Positions 43,556 through 52,776 of a DNA stretch of 64,000 nt are shown piece by piece. The notes under the pieces are model-generated. The model saw only the letters and a list, made by a program, of their open reading frames with translations. It made no database searches and was not told where the DNA came from. Source of the stretch: Curtobacterium sp. UCD-KPL2560 (GTDB lineage Bacteria > Actinomycetota > Actinomycetes > Actinomycetales > Microbacteriaceae); assembly GCF_001705035.1 (NCBI RefSeq), contig NZ_MCIG01000009.1:1-64000 (forward strand), written 5' to 3'. The translations under genes were made by a program, and so were the position numbers. Every line of letters begins with the position of its first letter. Positions within the stretch are counted from its first letter, which is position 1.

Positions 43556-46500
43556 TTGCTGCACAACTTCAGGGTCTGGGCCGTCGAGAGCGCACGGAAG
43601 TCGCTCCCGATGAACTCGCGAGGCCGCGGGATCGCGATCGCGAGCTACCACTCCTACAAGGGCGCGCGCTCCTGGGTGGCCGACACCCGGCAGCTGTTCG
43701 CCAAGGTCCCGCAGCGCTCCGCCGGGTTCGAGTCGTACCACGACTTCCTCGCGCAGCAGCGTCGCATCCCGCACGCACCGCTCGAGCGGATGTCGGAGAC
43801 GCGGTTCGCCGTGGTCGTCGAGTCCACGGACCCGAAGGCCGACCAGGAGACCCGCGAGAGCGTCCAGGGTCAGCGCGGTGACGCGGACGTGCAGGTGGTC
43901 GTCGTGCCGCGCGGCACGACGTTCGAGCGCATCCTCGAGCAGACCGACGCCGACTTCTACATGTTCCTGCGCGGTGGGAGCGTGCTGCGCTCGAACGCGT
44001 TCACGGACATCGCCCGCCTGCACCGCATCGACCCGGCGCTCCGGCTCATCGTGCTCGACTCCGACCACATCGGCAAGCGCGGCCGTCGGACCTCGCCGCG
44101 GTTCCGCCCGATGTGGTCGCCCGAGATGCTCCTCGGCGCGAACTACGTCGGGCGCGCGTTCGCGGCGAGCCGGGCGACCGTCGCCCAGGTGCCGGAGGCG
44201 GACCTGTCCGACCGCGGCGTCTGGCGGTTCCTGCTCTCCGCCGACCTCGAGGAGCGCACCGTCGGCAACGTCTCGCGCGTGCTGCTCTCCGAGCGCGTCG
44301 ACGAGACCGCGTGGCGCGCGCTGCCCGCCGACGCGGCGATGGTGCGCGAGGTGCTCGAGTCGCAGGGCCACACCGTCTCGACGCGACCGCAGGACGGCGT
44401 CGTCCGGGTCTCCTTCGAGCCGCAGGCGTGGCCGAAGGTGTCGATCGTCATCCCGACCCGGCACAACCGCGGGAACCTCGACCGCCTGCTGCCGAGCCTG
44501 GCCCGCACCGACTACCCCGAGTTCGACGTCACCGTCGTCGACAACGGCGGCGAGACCGAGGAGCGCGCGGCCTGGTACGCGGCCGGCGAGCACGGCATCG
44601 TGCCGAAGGTCATCTGGTGGACCGAGACGCCGTTCAACTACTCGCGCGTGAACAACGTCGGCGTGCGCTCGACCGACGGCGACGTCGTGGTGATGCTCAA
44701 CGACGACACCGAGATCGTCGACCCGACGTGGCTCCGGGACATGGTCGGCATGCTCGAGCGCGACGGCGTCGCGACGGTGGGCATGCAGCACCGCCAGGGC
44801 GACGGGCTCATCCAGCACGGCGGCGTGATGGTCGGCCCGAACGGGTTCGCCGACAACCTGTTCACGGGCATGCGTCCCGGGAGCGAGACGCTGCTCGGCT
44901 CGACCCGGTGGTACCGCGACTCGCTCGCGGTCACGGGCGCGTGCGTCGCGATCAGCCGCGAGCACTTCGAGGCGGTGAACGGCCTCGACGAGCGCTTCAT
45001 CCTCACCGGTAGCGACGTCGTGCTCGGCCTCGACCAGATCATCGCGGGCCGCCGCAACGTGGTCATCCCGTTCGACATGGTGCGCCACTACGAGTCGATC
45101 ACCCGCGGCACCTCGGTGCCGATGGAGGACTTCTACGCCAGCTACTGGCGCTACCACCCGTGGCTCCAGAACGGCGACCCGTACTCGTCGCCGAACGTCT
45201 CCCGGCTGTCCGCGGTGCCGCGCTTCGCGAGCACCCGCGACCCGAAGCCGGTCCAGCTCGCCTTCGCGGTGCTCGGTCGGGCCTACACGAAGGTCGCGCA
45301 GAGCTCGTCGATCTCCGACGAGGCGAAGTCGCTGCTCGGCGTCGCCTCGATCACGCACGGGACCGTCGAACGCGTGCACGAACTGCACGCCCGGACGACC
45401 GGCCCGCGCGCCGTCCGGACGATCAACTGGTTCATCCCGGACGTCGACATGCCGTTCTTCGGCGGCCTGAACACCGCCTTCCGCCTGGCCGACAAGCTGA
45501 CGCGCGAGCACGGCGTGCACCACCGTTTCATCGCGTACGCGCAGCCGAACGAGGCGTACATCAAGTCCGCCATCGCCGCGGCCTTCCCGTCGCTCGCCGA
45601 GTCCGAGGTGATGTTCTACGACGGGTCCGACGAGCAGATCGCCGCGGTGCCCGAGGCGGACGCCGCGATCGCGACGCTCTGGCTGACCGCGATGCACGTC
45701 GCGCGCTCGGACAGCGCACCGCGCAAGTTCTACCTCATGCAGGACTACGAGCCCGCGTTCTACCCGGCGTCGAGCATGTTCGCGATGGCCGAGGAGAGCT
45801 ACCGGCTCGGCCTGTACGGCATCTGCAACACCGAGAGCATGCACCGCATCTACTCGGGGGAGTACGGCGGGAAGTCGATCCCGTTCACGCCGGCCGTCGA
45901 CCGTTCGATCTACCACCCGGACGGCCGCCGCGAGAAGGGCGAGGACGAGCCCGTCACGATCTTCGCGTACGCCCGCGACCACTTCCGCAACTGCTGGGAG
46001 CTCGTCTTCCAGGCGCTCACCGAGATCAAGCGCCGGCACGGCGACGGAGTGCGCATCGTCGCGGCCGGGGCACGGTACCTGCCGCAGAGCGCCGACTTCA
46101 TCGACATGGGGCTGCTCGACTACCGCGCCACGGGTCGCGTCTACCGCGAGACCGACATCGGGCTCACCATGCAGATCTCGCGCCACCCGTCGTACCTGCC
46201 GCTCGAGCTCATGGCGAGCGGTGTGCCGATGGTCGCACCGGACAGCGAGTGGTTCACCTGGCTGTTCCGTGACGACGAGAACTCGCAGCTCACCATGCGG
46301 TCGCTCGACGACATGGTGGAGAACCTCGACACGCTGATCCGCGATGCGCAGCTCCGCCGCAAGCTCTCGGCGGGCGCACTGCGCACGATCGACGAGCACC
46401 ACAGCTCGTGGGACCACGCGCTCGAGCACATCTACCCGTTCCTGGTGGACCCCGAGGGCGTCCTCGCCGAGCAGGCGCCGGCCCAGGCGCCGGCCGGCAC

Positions 46501-46591
46501 GCTCGCGGCAGCCGAGGCCGAGGCCGAAGCGGCAGCGCAGGCGGCACCGGCCGCCGACGCGGCCGACACCGCGGCCAGCAGCACGGACTGA
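43556..46591 (+). CDS. large multidomain glycosyltransferase: GT2 domain plus WsaF-like GT4 domain
   Basis: About 1011 residues. After an N-terminal region of unknown fold (1-290) there is a GT2 domain: VSIVIPTRHNRGNLDRLL, VTVVDNGGE, FNYSRVNNVGV, VVMLNDDTEIVDPTWL, and GLDERFILTGSDVVLGL near its end. A C-terminal GT-B domain (about 610-960) resembles rhamnosyltransferase WsaF: TINWFIPDVDMPFFGGLNTAFRLADKL, FYLMQDYEPAFYPASSMFAMAEESYRLG, and SRHPSYLPLELMASG. The last 50 residues are Ala/Glu/Gln-rich. TTG at 43556 with GAAGGA upstream is preferred over GTG at 43541, which overlaps that site. It probably elongates a rhamnose-containing glycan. Confidence 0.85.
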   Translation: MLHNFRVWAVESARKSLPMNSRGRGIAIASYHSYKGARSWVADTRQLFAKVPQRSAGFESYHDFLAQQRRIPHAPLERMSETRFAVVVESTDPKADQETRESVQGQRGDADVQVVVVPRGTTFERILEQTDADFYMFLRGGSVLRSNAFTDIARLHRIDPALRLIVLDSDHIGKRGRRTSPRFRPMWSPEMLLGANYVGRAFAASRATVAQVPEADLSDRGVWRFLLSADLEERTVGNVSRVLLSERVDETAWRALPADAAMVREVLESQGHTVSTRPQDGVVRVSFEPQAWPKVSIVIPTRHNRGNLDRLLPSLARTDYPEFDVTVVDNGGETEERAAWYAAGEHGIVPKVIWWTETPFNYSRVNNVGVRSTDGDVVVMLNDDTEIVDPTWLRDMVGMLERDGVATVGMQHRQGDGLIQHGGVMVGPNGFADNLFTGMRPGSETLLGSTRWYRDSLAVTGACVAISREHFEAVNGLDERFILTGSDVVLGLDQIIAGRRNVVIPFDMVRHYESITRGTSVPMEDFYASYWRYHPWLQNGDPYSSPNVSRLSAVPRFASTRDPKPVQLAFAVLGRAYTKVAQSSSISDEAKSLLGVASITHGTVERVHELHARTTGPRAVRTINWFIPDVDMPFFGGLNTAFRLADKLTREHGVHHRFIAYAQPNEAYIKSAIAAAFPSLAESEVMFYDGSDEQIAAVPEADAAIATLWLTAMHVARSDSAPRKFYLMQDYEPAFYPASSMFAMAEESYRLGLYGICNTESMHRIYSGEYGGKSIPFTPAVDRSIYHPDGRREKGEDEPVTIFAYARDHFRNCWELVFQALTEIKRRHGDGVRIVAAGARYLPQSADFIDMGLLDYRATGRVYRETDIGLTMQISRHPSYLPLELMASGVPMVAPDSEWFTWLFRDDENSQLTMRSLDDMVENLDTLIRDAQLRRKLSAGALRTIDEHHSSWDHALEHIYPFLVDPEGVLAEQAPAQAPAGTLAAAEAEAEAAAQAAPAADAADTAASSTD

Positions 46592-46832
46592 CTGACTGAC
46601 CGGAGCGGATCGACCGGAGCGGTCGCCGACGCGAGCAGCGGGTGGTCGCCCCGGACGCCTTCCCCCTCGGACAGCGTGTGGTCACCCCGGACCCCCCGAT
46701 CGCGGGATACACGTGGGACTGATGTGAACTCGTGTTATCGCATAGCATCTGACTGTCCATGTCTGCTGGGTCCCGGTCAGCAGGTGATCAGGCGCCGTGT
46801 GGACACGCGGCGACGCCCGAAGGGGAAGCACC
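46592..46832. promoter_or_regulatory. upstream region of the six-repeat exported protein
   Basis: The first part repeats GACCGGAGCGG twice. A patch of unusually low GC at about 46720-46755 (containing GTTATCGCATAGCAT) is the likely promoter. A long leader of about 75 nt, with AGGGGAAGC 3 nt before the ATG at 46833, follows. Confidence 0.4.
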
Positions 46833-49571
46833 ATGGCAGCGCTGCTGCGATCCATCTGGTTCCGAGGAGCCATCGCGCTCGCGCTCGTCGCGACCGTGGT
46901 CGGCGGTCTCGTGGCCGTGCAGTCGAACTCCGCCGGGGCCGCGACGTTCCAGGCCGGCAACATCATCTCGGACGCGAACTTCTACAACGCGAACGCGATG
47001 TCGCAGGCGCAGATCCAGTCGTTCCTCGAGGCGAACGAGCCCTCCTGCGGGAACGGCAACTGCCTGCGGCTGAAGCGGACCGACACCTCGTCGCGCTCGG
47101 CCGACGCGATGTGCGGTGCCTACCAGGGCGCCGCCGGCGAGCTGACCTCGTCGATCATCTTCAAGGTGCAGCAGTCCTGCAGCATCAGCGCGAAGGCGCT
47201 GCTCGTGATCCTGCAGAAGGAGCAGTCGCTCGTCACGATGAGCGCTCCGTCCGACGCGCGTCTGGACCGGGCGATGGGCTACGCCTGCCCGGACAACACC
47301 GCGAAGCCCGGGTGGTGCGACCCGGCGTACGCGGGCCTGTACAACCAGATCTACCTCGCCGCGTGGCAGCTCAAGCGCTACGGCAACCCGGCCGGAACGA
47401 GCAACTACTTCACCTGGTACCCGATCGGTGTCCCGTCGGCGGTGCGCTTCAACCCGGACCCGGGCTGCGGCTCCAGCCAGGTGACGGTCCAGAACAAGGC
47501 GACCGCGGCGCTGTACTACTACACGCCCTACCAGCCGAACGCGAACGTGCTCGCCGGCCGTACCGACAAGGCGTGCGGCGCGTACGGCAACCTCAACTTC
47601 TTCACCTACTACTCGAACTGGTTCGGATCGCCGACCGGTGCGTCGCAGCCCTTCGGCAACGTCGAGTCCGTGACCGCCGGCGTCGGGACGGTCAGCGTCG
47701 CCGGGTGGACGATCGACCCGGACGCACCGAAGACCCCGACCCAGGTCCACGTGTACATCGACGGCAACGCCGCCGGGGCACTCACCGCGAACCTGGCTCG
47801 AGCGGACATCGCCGCGGCGTACCCGGCGAACGGCGCGAACCACGGGTTCTCGGGCACCTTCGGCATCGCGGGCGGGCAGCACCAGGTGTGCCTGTTCTTC
47901 ATCGACACGCAGGGCGGCGGGAACACCGGCGCGGGCTGCCAGACCGTGGACGTCCCGACGGGCAACCCGATCGGCAACCTGGACTCGGTCACGACGTCCG
48001 GCAGCACCGTGACGCTCCGCGGCTGGGCGATCGACCCGGACACGACGGCCTCGATCCCGGTCGACGTCTACGCAGGCGCCCAGGGCCAGCACGCGACGGC
48101 GGACCAGTCCCGTCCGGACGTGGCCGCGGCCTACCCGGCCTACGGCGCGGCGCACGGCTTCCAGACGACGATGACCCTGTCGCCGGGGACGTACGACGTC
48201 TGCGCCTTCGGCATCAACCAGGGCGCCGGGAGCGCGAACACGACGCTCGGCTGCAAGACCGTCACGATCGCGGCGGCGAGCGGCAACTCGCCCGCCGGTG
48301 TGTTCGACTCCGCGACGGCCACCGACGGCGGCATCTCGGTCAGTGGCTGGGCCTTCGACGCGGACGCCACCGGTCCGCTCACCATCCGGTTCACGGTCGG
48401 CTCGACGGTCACGACGATGACCACGAACCAGACCCGCAGCGACGTGCAGAAGGTCTACCCGAAGGCCGGCGCAGCGAGCGGCTTCGCGGGCAAGGTCGCC
48501 GCCCCGGCGGGAGCGCAGACCGTGTGTGCCACGGCGGTCAACGTCGGATCGGGCAAGGACACCGACCTCGGCTGCAAGACGGTCACCGTGCCGCAGCCGG
48601 TCGTCGACCCGGGCACGCCGCCCCGCGGCAACGTCGACTCGGTCGTCGCCGCTCCGGGCGGGATCGCGGTGCGGGGTTGGGCGTTCGACACCGACACGCC
48701 GAAGACCCCGCTGACGATCACGGCGACGGTCGGCTCCACCGTGACGAAGATCACGGCGAACGGCACCCGCACGGACGTCGGCAACGCCTACCCGGCGGCC
48801 GGATCGGCACACGGGTTCGAGACGACCGTCCCGGCCCGCACCGGGGTCAACCAGATCTGCCTCTCCGCCGGCAACACCGGGACGGGCGGCGACGCCTCCC
48901 TGGGCTGCTGGACGGTGACCGTCGCCGACGCCGGCAGCAAGCCGATCGGCTGGTACGACGGGGCCACCGCGGTGTCCGGCGGTGTCCGGGTCTCCGGGTG
49001 GGCGTTCGACCCCGACACGGCGAAGCCGATCGCCGTCCGCGCCACCGTCGGTGGGACCACGACGACGATCACCGCGTCCGGCGCGCGGACCGACGTGCCG
49101 AAGGCGTACCCGGCCGCGACCGGGACCACCGGGTTCGACGCGACGATCCCGGCGGCGACCGGCACCCAGACCGTCTGCCTCACCGCGGTGAACGACGGGG
49201 CCGGCGGTGACACCGACCTCGGGTGCCGCCAGGTCACCGTCGCCGGTGACCCGGGGACCCCGCCGCGCGGGGTCGTCGACTCGGTCAGCGGCGTCGCGGG
49301 CGGCATCGCCCTCCGCGGCTGGTCGTTCGACGCGGACACCCCCGCGACGGCGATCACCGTGAACGCGCAGGTCGGCTCCGCGGTCACCCCGCTGACGGCG
49401 AACGTCACCCGCACCGACGTCGGGAAGGCCTACCCGGCCGCCGGCGCGCAGCACGGGTTCGAGGCGACGGTGCCGGCGGCCTCGGGCACGCAGCAGCTCT
49501 GCGTGACCGCCGTGAACACCGGTGCGGGCGGCAACGTCTCGCTCGGCTGCTTCACGGTCACGGTGCCCTGA
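46833..49571 (+). CDS. exported protein with six ~100-residue C-terminal repeats (actinobacterial hemagglutinin-like)
   Basis: A 912-residue protein with a signal peptide (cleavage near SAGAATF) and an N-terminal domain (about 40-270) rich in Tyr, Trp and paired cysteines: GNIISDANFYNANAMSQ, LVILQKEQSLVTM, YNQIYLAAWQLKRYGNP. The rest is six repeats, each with GxxDSV...GWAFDPDT...RxDVxxAYP...HGF...VCxxAxN...LGCxTV and two cysteines per unit. I find no LPXTG motif or C-terminal membrane anchor, so it is probably secreted or held non-covalently. Its place in the middle of the polysaccharide locus suggests binding to, or processing of, a surface polymer, but this is only inferred. Own promoter and strong terminator: a single-gene unit. 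Confidence 0.75.
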   Translation: MAALLRSIWFRGAIALALVATVVGGLVAVQSNSAGAATFQAGNIISDANFYNANAMSQAQIQSFLEANEPSCGNGNCLRLKRTDTSSRSADAMCGAYQGAAGELTSSIIFKVQQSCSISAKALLVILQKEQSLVTMSAPSDARLDRAMGYACPDNTAKPGWCDPAYAGLYNQIYLAAWQLKRYGNPAGTSNYFTWYPIGVPSAVRFNPDPGCGSSQVTVQNKATAALYYYTPYQPNANVLAGRTDKACGAYGNLNFFTYYSNWFGSPTGASQPFGNVESVTAGVGTVSVAGWTIDPDAPKTPTQVHVYIDGNAAGALTANLARADIAAAYPANGANHGFSGTFGIAGGQHQVCLFFIDTQGGGNTGAGCQTVDVPTGNPIGNLDSVTTSGSTVTLRGWAIDPDTTASIPVDVYAGAQGQHATADQSRPDVAAAYPAYGAAHGFQTTMTLSPGTYDVCAFGINQGAGSANTTLGCKTVTIAAASGNSPAGVFDSATATDGGISVSGWAFDADATGPLTIRFTVGSTVTTMTTNQTRSDVQKVYPKAGAASGFAGKVAAPAGAQTVCATAVNVGSGKDTDLGCKTVTVPQPVVDPGTPPRGNVDSVVAAPGGIAVRGWAFDTDTPKTPLTITATVGSTVTKITANGTRTDVGNAYPAAGSAHGFETTVPARTGVNQICLSAGNTGTGGDASLGCWTVTVADAGSKPIGWYDGATAVSGGVRVSGWAFDPDTAKPIAVRATVGGTTTTITASGARTDVPKAYPAATGTTGFDATIPAATGTQTVCLTAVNDGAGGDTDLGCRQVTVAGDPGTPPRGVVDSVSGVAGGIALRGWSFDADTPATAITVNAQVGSAVTPLTANVTRTDVGKAYPAAGAQHGFEATVPAASGTQQLCVTAVNTGAGGNVSLGCFTVTVP

Positions 49572-49590
49572 CCACCGGGCGACCGCTCGA

Positions 49591-49644
49591 CGCACACGGG
49601 GACGGCCCCGGTTCCGCGAGGAGCCGGGGCCGTCCCCGTGTGCG
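49591..49644. terminator. strong bidirectional terminator
   Basis: 21-bp perfect arms (49591-49611 and 49624-49644) with a 12-nt loop, 19 nt after the stop of the six-repeat protein gene. Confidence 0.85.
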
Positions 49645-49743
49645 TGGCGGTGTCCGGTCGCCCGTTGCGGTGCCGGCCCGTCCGCCCGTGACGGTGTCGG
49701 TGGAGCCGCGGCCGCGGCCTTCGCCGCGGGGTGTGGAGTGGGT

Positions 49744-49783
49744 GGTCCTGGTCCTGGTCCTGGTCCTGGTCCTGGTCCTGGTC
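49744..49783. repeat. hexanucleotide array (GGTCCT)n
   Basis: Six perfect copies plus a partial seventh, in non-coding DNA. Confidence 0.9.
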
Positions 49784-49870
49784 GTCGACGTCCCGCCCGT
49801 CCGGAGCCGGCGCCGTGCCGCGCTGCCGGGGCCGGTCGGACCCGGGAGGTCTGCCGCGCTCGTGGCGGGC

Positions 49871-50085
49871 GGTCGGGGGTGGAGCCGGGGTGCCGGGACG
49901 TCGGCTCACGGGCGGGCCGGATCCGTGCCTCCCGTGCCGGTGGCGCGTCGGACGACGGCCGGTCCCGTGACGGGTCGGTCAGGGGTGGAGCCGGGGTGTC
50001 CGGACGGCCGCTCGCTGACGGGCGGGAGCCGCGCCTCCAGGCCGGAGGCACGGCCGTCCGCCGTCGGCCGGCAGGACGACGGGCG
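49871..50085. repeat. imperfect 106-bp tandem repeat
   Basis: GGTCGGGGGTGGAGCCGGGG at 49871 and its near-copy at 49977 begin two units 106 bp apart. Both carry a degenerate family B stretch (GCCTCCCG at about 49928; GCGCCTCC at about 50034). Confidence 0.65.
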
Positions 50086-50121
50086 CGAATGGCGGACCGC
50101 CGCGCGCCGGTCGTCCGAGGC

Positions 50122-51801
50122 TCAGCGAGCCTCGTGGCCCGGTGCGGTCCCGTCAGCGGTGACGATCCGCGTGGGAGCGGTGTCCGCGGTGGCGTCGTCC
50201 TCGGCGGACGCAGCGGTCGTGGTGGTCGTGCCCGTGCCCAGCGGGCGGTCGTCGTCGACGACCCCGTCGCCGTCGATCGGCAGCGGTGCCACGGGGGCGG
50301 CCGCGGCCCGCATCAGCAGGAACCCCCCGACGATCACCGCGAGCGTGAGCACCCCGACCCACACCGGCCAGCCGAGCGGCGGCTGCCACTGCGGCTCGGT
50401 CACCATGGCGCGCCAGCCGAGGTGCGCGCCGACGACGTAGCGCTTCAGCGCCCAGATCGAGCTGTGCACGTGCAGGACGGCGAGGGTGGCGAGCATGAGG
50501 CCGAACAGCCAGCGCACCCGGGCGTTCGAGAACGCCGTCGGGAACGCGTGGTCCAGGGTGACGCCAGCCGCGATGACCATGCAGGCCAGGAGGGCGAGCA
50601 CGTAGCGGGCCTGCCAGATGTAGCCGTACTCCGTGACCGCGAACCCCTGCACGACCGGCGGCACGAGGACCATCGCGACCGCCAGGAGCGCGACACCGCG
50701 ACGGCGACGTCCGCGGCCGAACACGAGCGCCCCGATCGTGAGCGCGAGCATCAGCCCGCCCCACAGCGACACCGTGGACGGGGGAGCGGGGGTGTCGATC
50801 CAGCCGAACAGGCCGATGTAGCCGTCGGAGTTCTGGAACGTCAGCGCGAACATGTGCACGAACCCGCGCAGGTGGCTCGTCCCGGCACCGACGTAGGGGA
50901 TGCCCGGACCGAGGCTGTTGCTGCCGAGGGTCCACGCGAGGCCGGCGATCGCGGCGACGGCGAGCACGGCGGCCGCGATCCACACGGCACGGTCCCGCAC
51001 GAGTCGGGCCAGGAGCCGGAGGTCGAGGAGCGTGGCGACCGCGACGAGGAGGAGCCAGAGCAAGGCGATGCTGCGCGTGTTCGCGAGCAGTGCGCCGGAG
51101 ACCGCGACCGCGGCGGCGTGGGACGGCGCGACCCGCGGTGCCCGTCGTTCGGCGATGCGCGTCAGCCAGCAGAAGAGCATGACGGTGGCCGAGATCTCGA
51201 GGGCGCTCGGGTTCACCGAGCCGAGGATGAACAGCACCATCGGCGTCACGGCGACGGCGAAGGCGCCGAGGGCCCACGTCCGTGCCCGGAGCCCGGCCAG
51301 CGCGACGACGCCGAGGGCCAGGAGCGCGGAGCACCAGAGCAGGCTGGTGCCGCGCATCGCGTAGAGGGCCGCCTTGCCGTCCAGCACGAGGGAGGGCAGG
51401 CCGACGACCGCGTAGTAGACGGGGTTGTACGTCCCGGCGCTCGTCGTCGCGGTCCGCTCGGCGTCCGACTCGGTGACGGGCTTCTGGCAGTTCGCCGCGA
51501 TGCCCGGGTCGAAGGCGAAGCACGCGAGGTCGGTCGTCTGGGCGGCCCAGGCCGGCACCTCGACGTCGCTCGCGCCGCGCTGCACCGACGACTTCGCGCC
51601 GACGAACTCCCCGCGGACGACGGCCGCGGCGTGGATCGTGTGCGCGGGCTCGTCCGGCGCGGACTCGAGGGGGCTGGTCATCGCCCAGCTGCCGGCCATC
51701 GCCGCGATGACGAGGAACGCCATCAGGAACACCTGCCACCCGGGGCGTCGGGCGCCGGTGGCGCGGGTCCGGTCGGTCGCTCCGAGCGTGGTTCCCGTCA
51801 T
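50122..51801 (-). CDS. DUF2142-family polytopic membrane protein
   Basis: A 559-residue membrane protein with about 11 to 13 spans. The opening WAMTSPLESAPDEPAHTIHAAAVVRGE, with acidic residues just after the first span, is typical of DUF2142 proteins and similar GT-C-type sugar transferases that use polyprenyl-phosphate sugars. The hydrophilic loop that follows has paired Cys residues (ACFAFDPGIAANCQ). The C-terminal 45 residues are polar. Such genes often lie in teichoic-acid or O-antigen-type loci. A minus-strand TAGAGT at 51868-51873 may be its promoter. The reaction is unknown. Confidence 0.8.
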   Translation of the reverse strand: MTGTTLGATDRTRATGARRPGWQVFLMAFLVIAAMAGSWAMTSPLESAPDEPAHTIHAAAVVRGEFVGAKSSVQRGASDVEVPAWAAQTTDLACFAFDPGIAANCQKPVTESDAERTATTSAGTYNPVYYAVVGLPSLVLDGKAALYAMRGTSLLWCSALLALGVVALAGLRARTWALGAFAVAVTPMVLFILGSVNPSALEISATVMLFCWLTRIAERRAPRVAPSHAAAVAVSGALLANTRSIALLWLLLVAVATLLDLRLLARLVRDRAVWIAAAVLAVAAIAGLAWTLGSNSLGPGIPYVGAGTSHLRGFVHMFALTFQNSDGYIGLFGWIDTPAPPSTVSLWGGLMLALTIGALVFGRGRRRRGVALLAVAMVLVPPVVQGFAVTEYGYIWQARYVLALLACMVIAAGVTLDHAFPTAFSNARVRWLFGLMLATLAVLHVHSSIWALKRYVVGAHLGWRAMVTEPQWQPPLGWPVWVGVLTLAVIVGGFLLMRAAAAPVAPLPIDGDGVVDDDRPLGTGTTTTTAASAEDDATADTAPTRIVTADGTAPGHEAR

Positions 51802-51867
51802 CGGTGTTCCTGTGTCTCCTCACCCGGCGGTCCCCGCCGTCCGCCCACCGGTCGCGGGCCACGCGGA

Positions 51868-51873
51868 ACTCTA
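51868..51873 (-). promoter_or_regulatory. candidate -10 box of the DUF2142 gene
   Basis: TAGAGT on the minus strand, about 66 nt before the ATG; AGGAGA lies nearer the start. Confidence 0.4.
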
Positions 51874-52014
51874 GCAGCGACGGGTCCTCGACCCCCGTCC
51901 CGGCGGGCGGTGCGGGCCCGGCGCATCGAGCCGACCCGCGGACGCACGGTAGGCCGCCGAGAGCCCGTCGGCTACGATCACTCGGCGTACATCGACGAAG
52001 GAGCGGACCGAACA

Positions 52015-52776
52015 GTGGCCGAACACCAGGACGACGCGTCCGCCCCCAGCGCCCTCGTGGTGGTCCCGACCTACGACGAGGTCGAGAACATCGAGACGGC
52101 GATCGCCACCATCCACCAGCACGCACCGCAGGCGCACGTGCTCGTGGTCGACGACGCGAGCCCGGACGGCACGGGCGACCGCGTGGCCGAGCTCGCGCGG
52201 ACGGACGACCGGCTGCACCTGATGCGGCGCACCGGCAAGCTCGGCCTCGGCACCGCCTACGTGGCGGGCTTCGGCTGGGGTCTCGAGCGCGGCTACGACC
52301 TGCTCGTGGAGATGGACGCGGACGGGTCGCACCCGGCCGACCGGCTGCCGGCGCTGCTCCGTGCGGTCGCCGACGCCCCGGCCGACGACGTCCAGCTCGC
52401 GATCGGGTCGCGCTGGGTGCGCGGTGGCTCCGTCGTCGACTGGCCGAAGCGCCGTGAGCTGCTCAGCCGGACGGCGAACCTGTACGCCCGGCTCATGCTC
52501 CGCGTCGGTGTGCACGACGTCACCGCCGGGTACCGGGTGTACCGCGCGGACGTCCTCCGCCGGATGGACCTCACCGGGGTGGACTCCAAGGGCTACTGCT
52601 TCCAGGTCGACATGACCCTGCGCGTGCACGACCTGGGCGGGCGCATCGTCGAGGTGCCGATCCAGTTCCGCGACCGCGTGCTGGGCACCTCGAAGATGGA
52701 CCGCTCGGTGATCGTCGAGGCGATGCTGCGCGTGACCCAGTGGGGCGTGCAGCGCTGGTTCCGCGGGCGTCGGTGA
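52015..52776 (+). CDS. polyprenol monophosphomannose synthase-like GT2 transferase
   Basis: A 253-residue GT2 enzyme: ALVVVPTYDEVENIETAI, VLVVDDASPDGTGDRVAEL, GKLGLGTAYVAGFGWGLERG, LLVEMDADGSHPADRLP and SRWVRGGSVVDWPKRREL. It lacks membrane spans at the C-terminus, like the catalytic part of actinobacterial Ppm1. It would make polyprenyl-phosphate-mannose (or a similar lipid-linked sugar) for GT-C enzymes such as the DUF2142 and GT87-like proteins nearby. GTG start with GAAGGAG upstream; a TACGAT at 51972 may be the promoter. The stop overlaps the flippase gene by 4 bp. Confidence 0.88.
   Translation: MAEHQDDASAPSALVVVPTYDEVENIETAIATIHQHAPQAHVLVVDDASPDGTGDRVAELARTDDRLHLMRRTGKLGLGTAYVAGFGWGLERGYDLLVEMDADGSHPADRLPALLRAVADAPADDVQLAIGSRWVRGGSVVDWPKRRELLSRTANLYARLMLRVGVHDVTAGYRVYRADVLRRMDLTGVDSKGYCFQVDMTLRVHDLGGRIVEVPIQFRDRVLGTSKMDRSVIVEAMLRVTQWGVQRWFRGRR

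Larger units (their letters stand above)
49572..50121. other. 550-bp intergenic region with terminator and several repeat types
   Basis: It contains the terminator at 49591-49644, a hexamer array (49744-49783), an imperfect 106-bp tandem repeat (about 49871-50085) and two degenerate element B cores. Long open frames cross it on several strands but reflect GC bias; I see no real gene. Confidence 0.6.

Noticed and set aside
49572-50121. Long overlapping ORFs across the repeat-rich gap
   Set aside because: They reflect stop-codon scarcity at high GC and extend as shadows of neighbouring genes; no start, ribosome site or recognisable domain.
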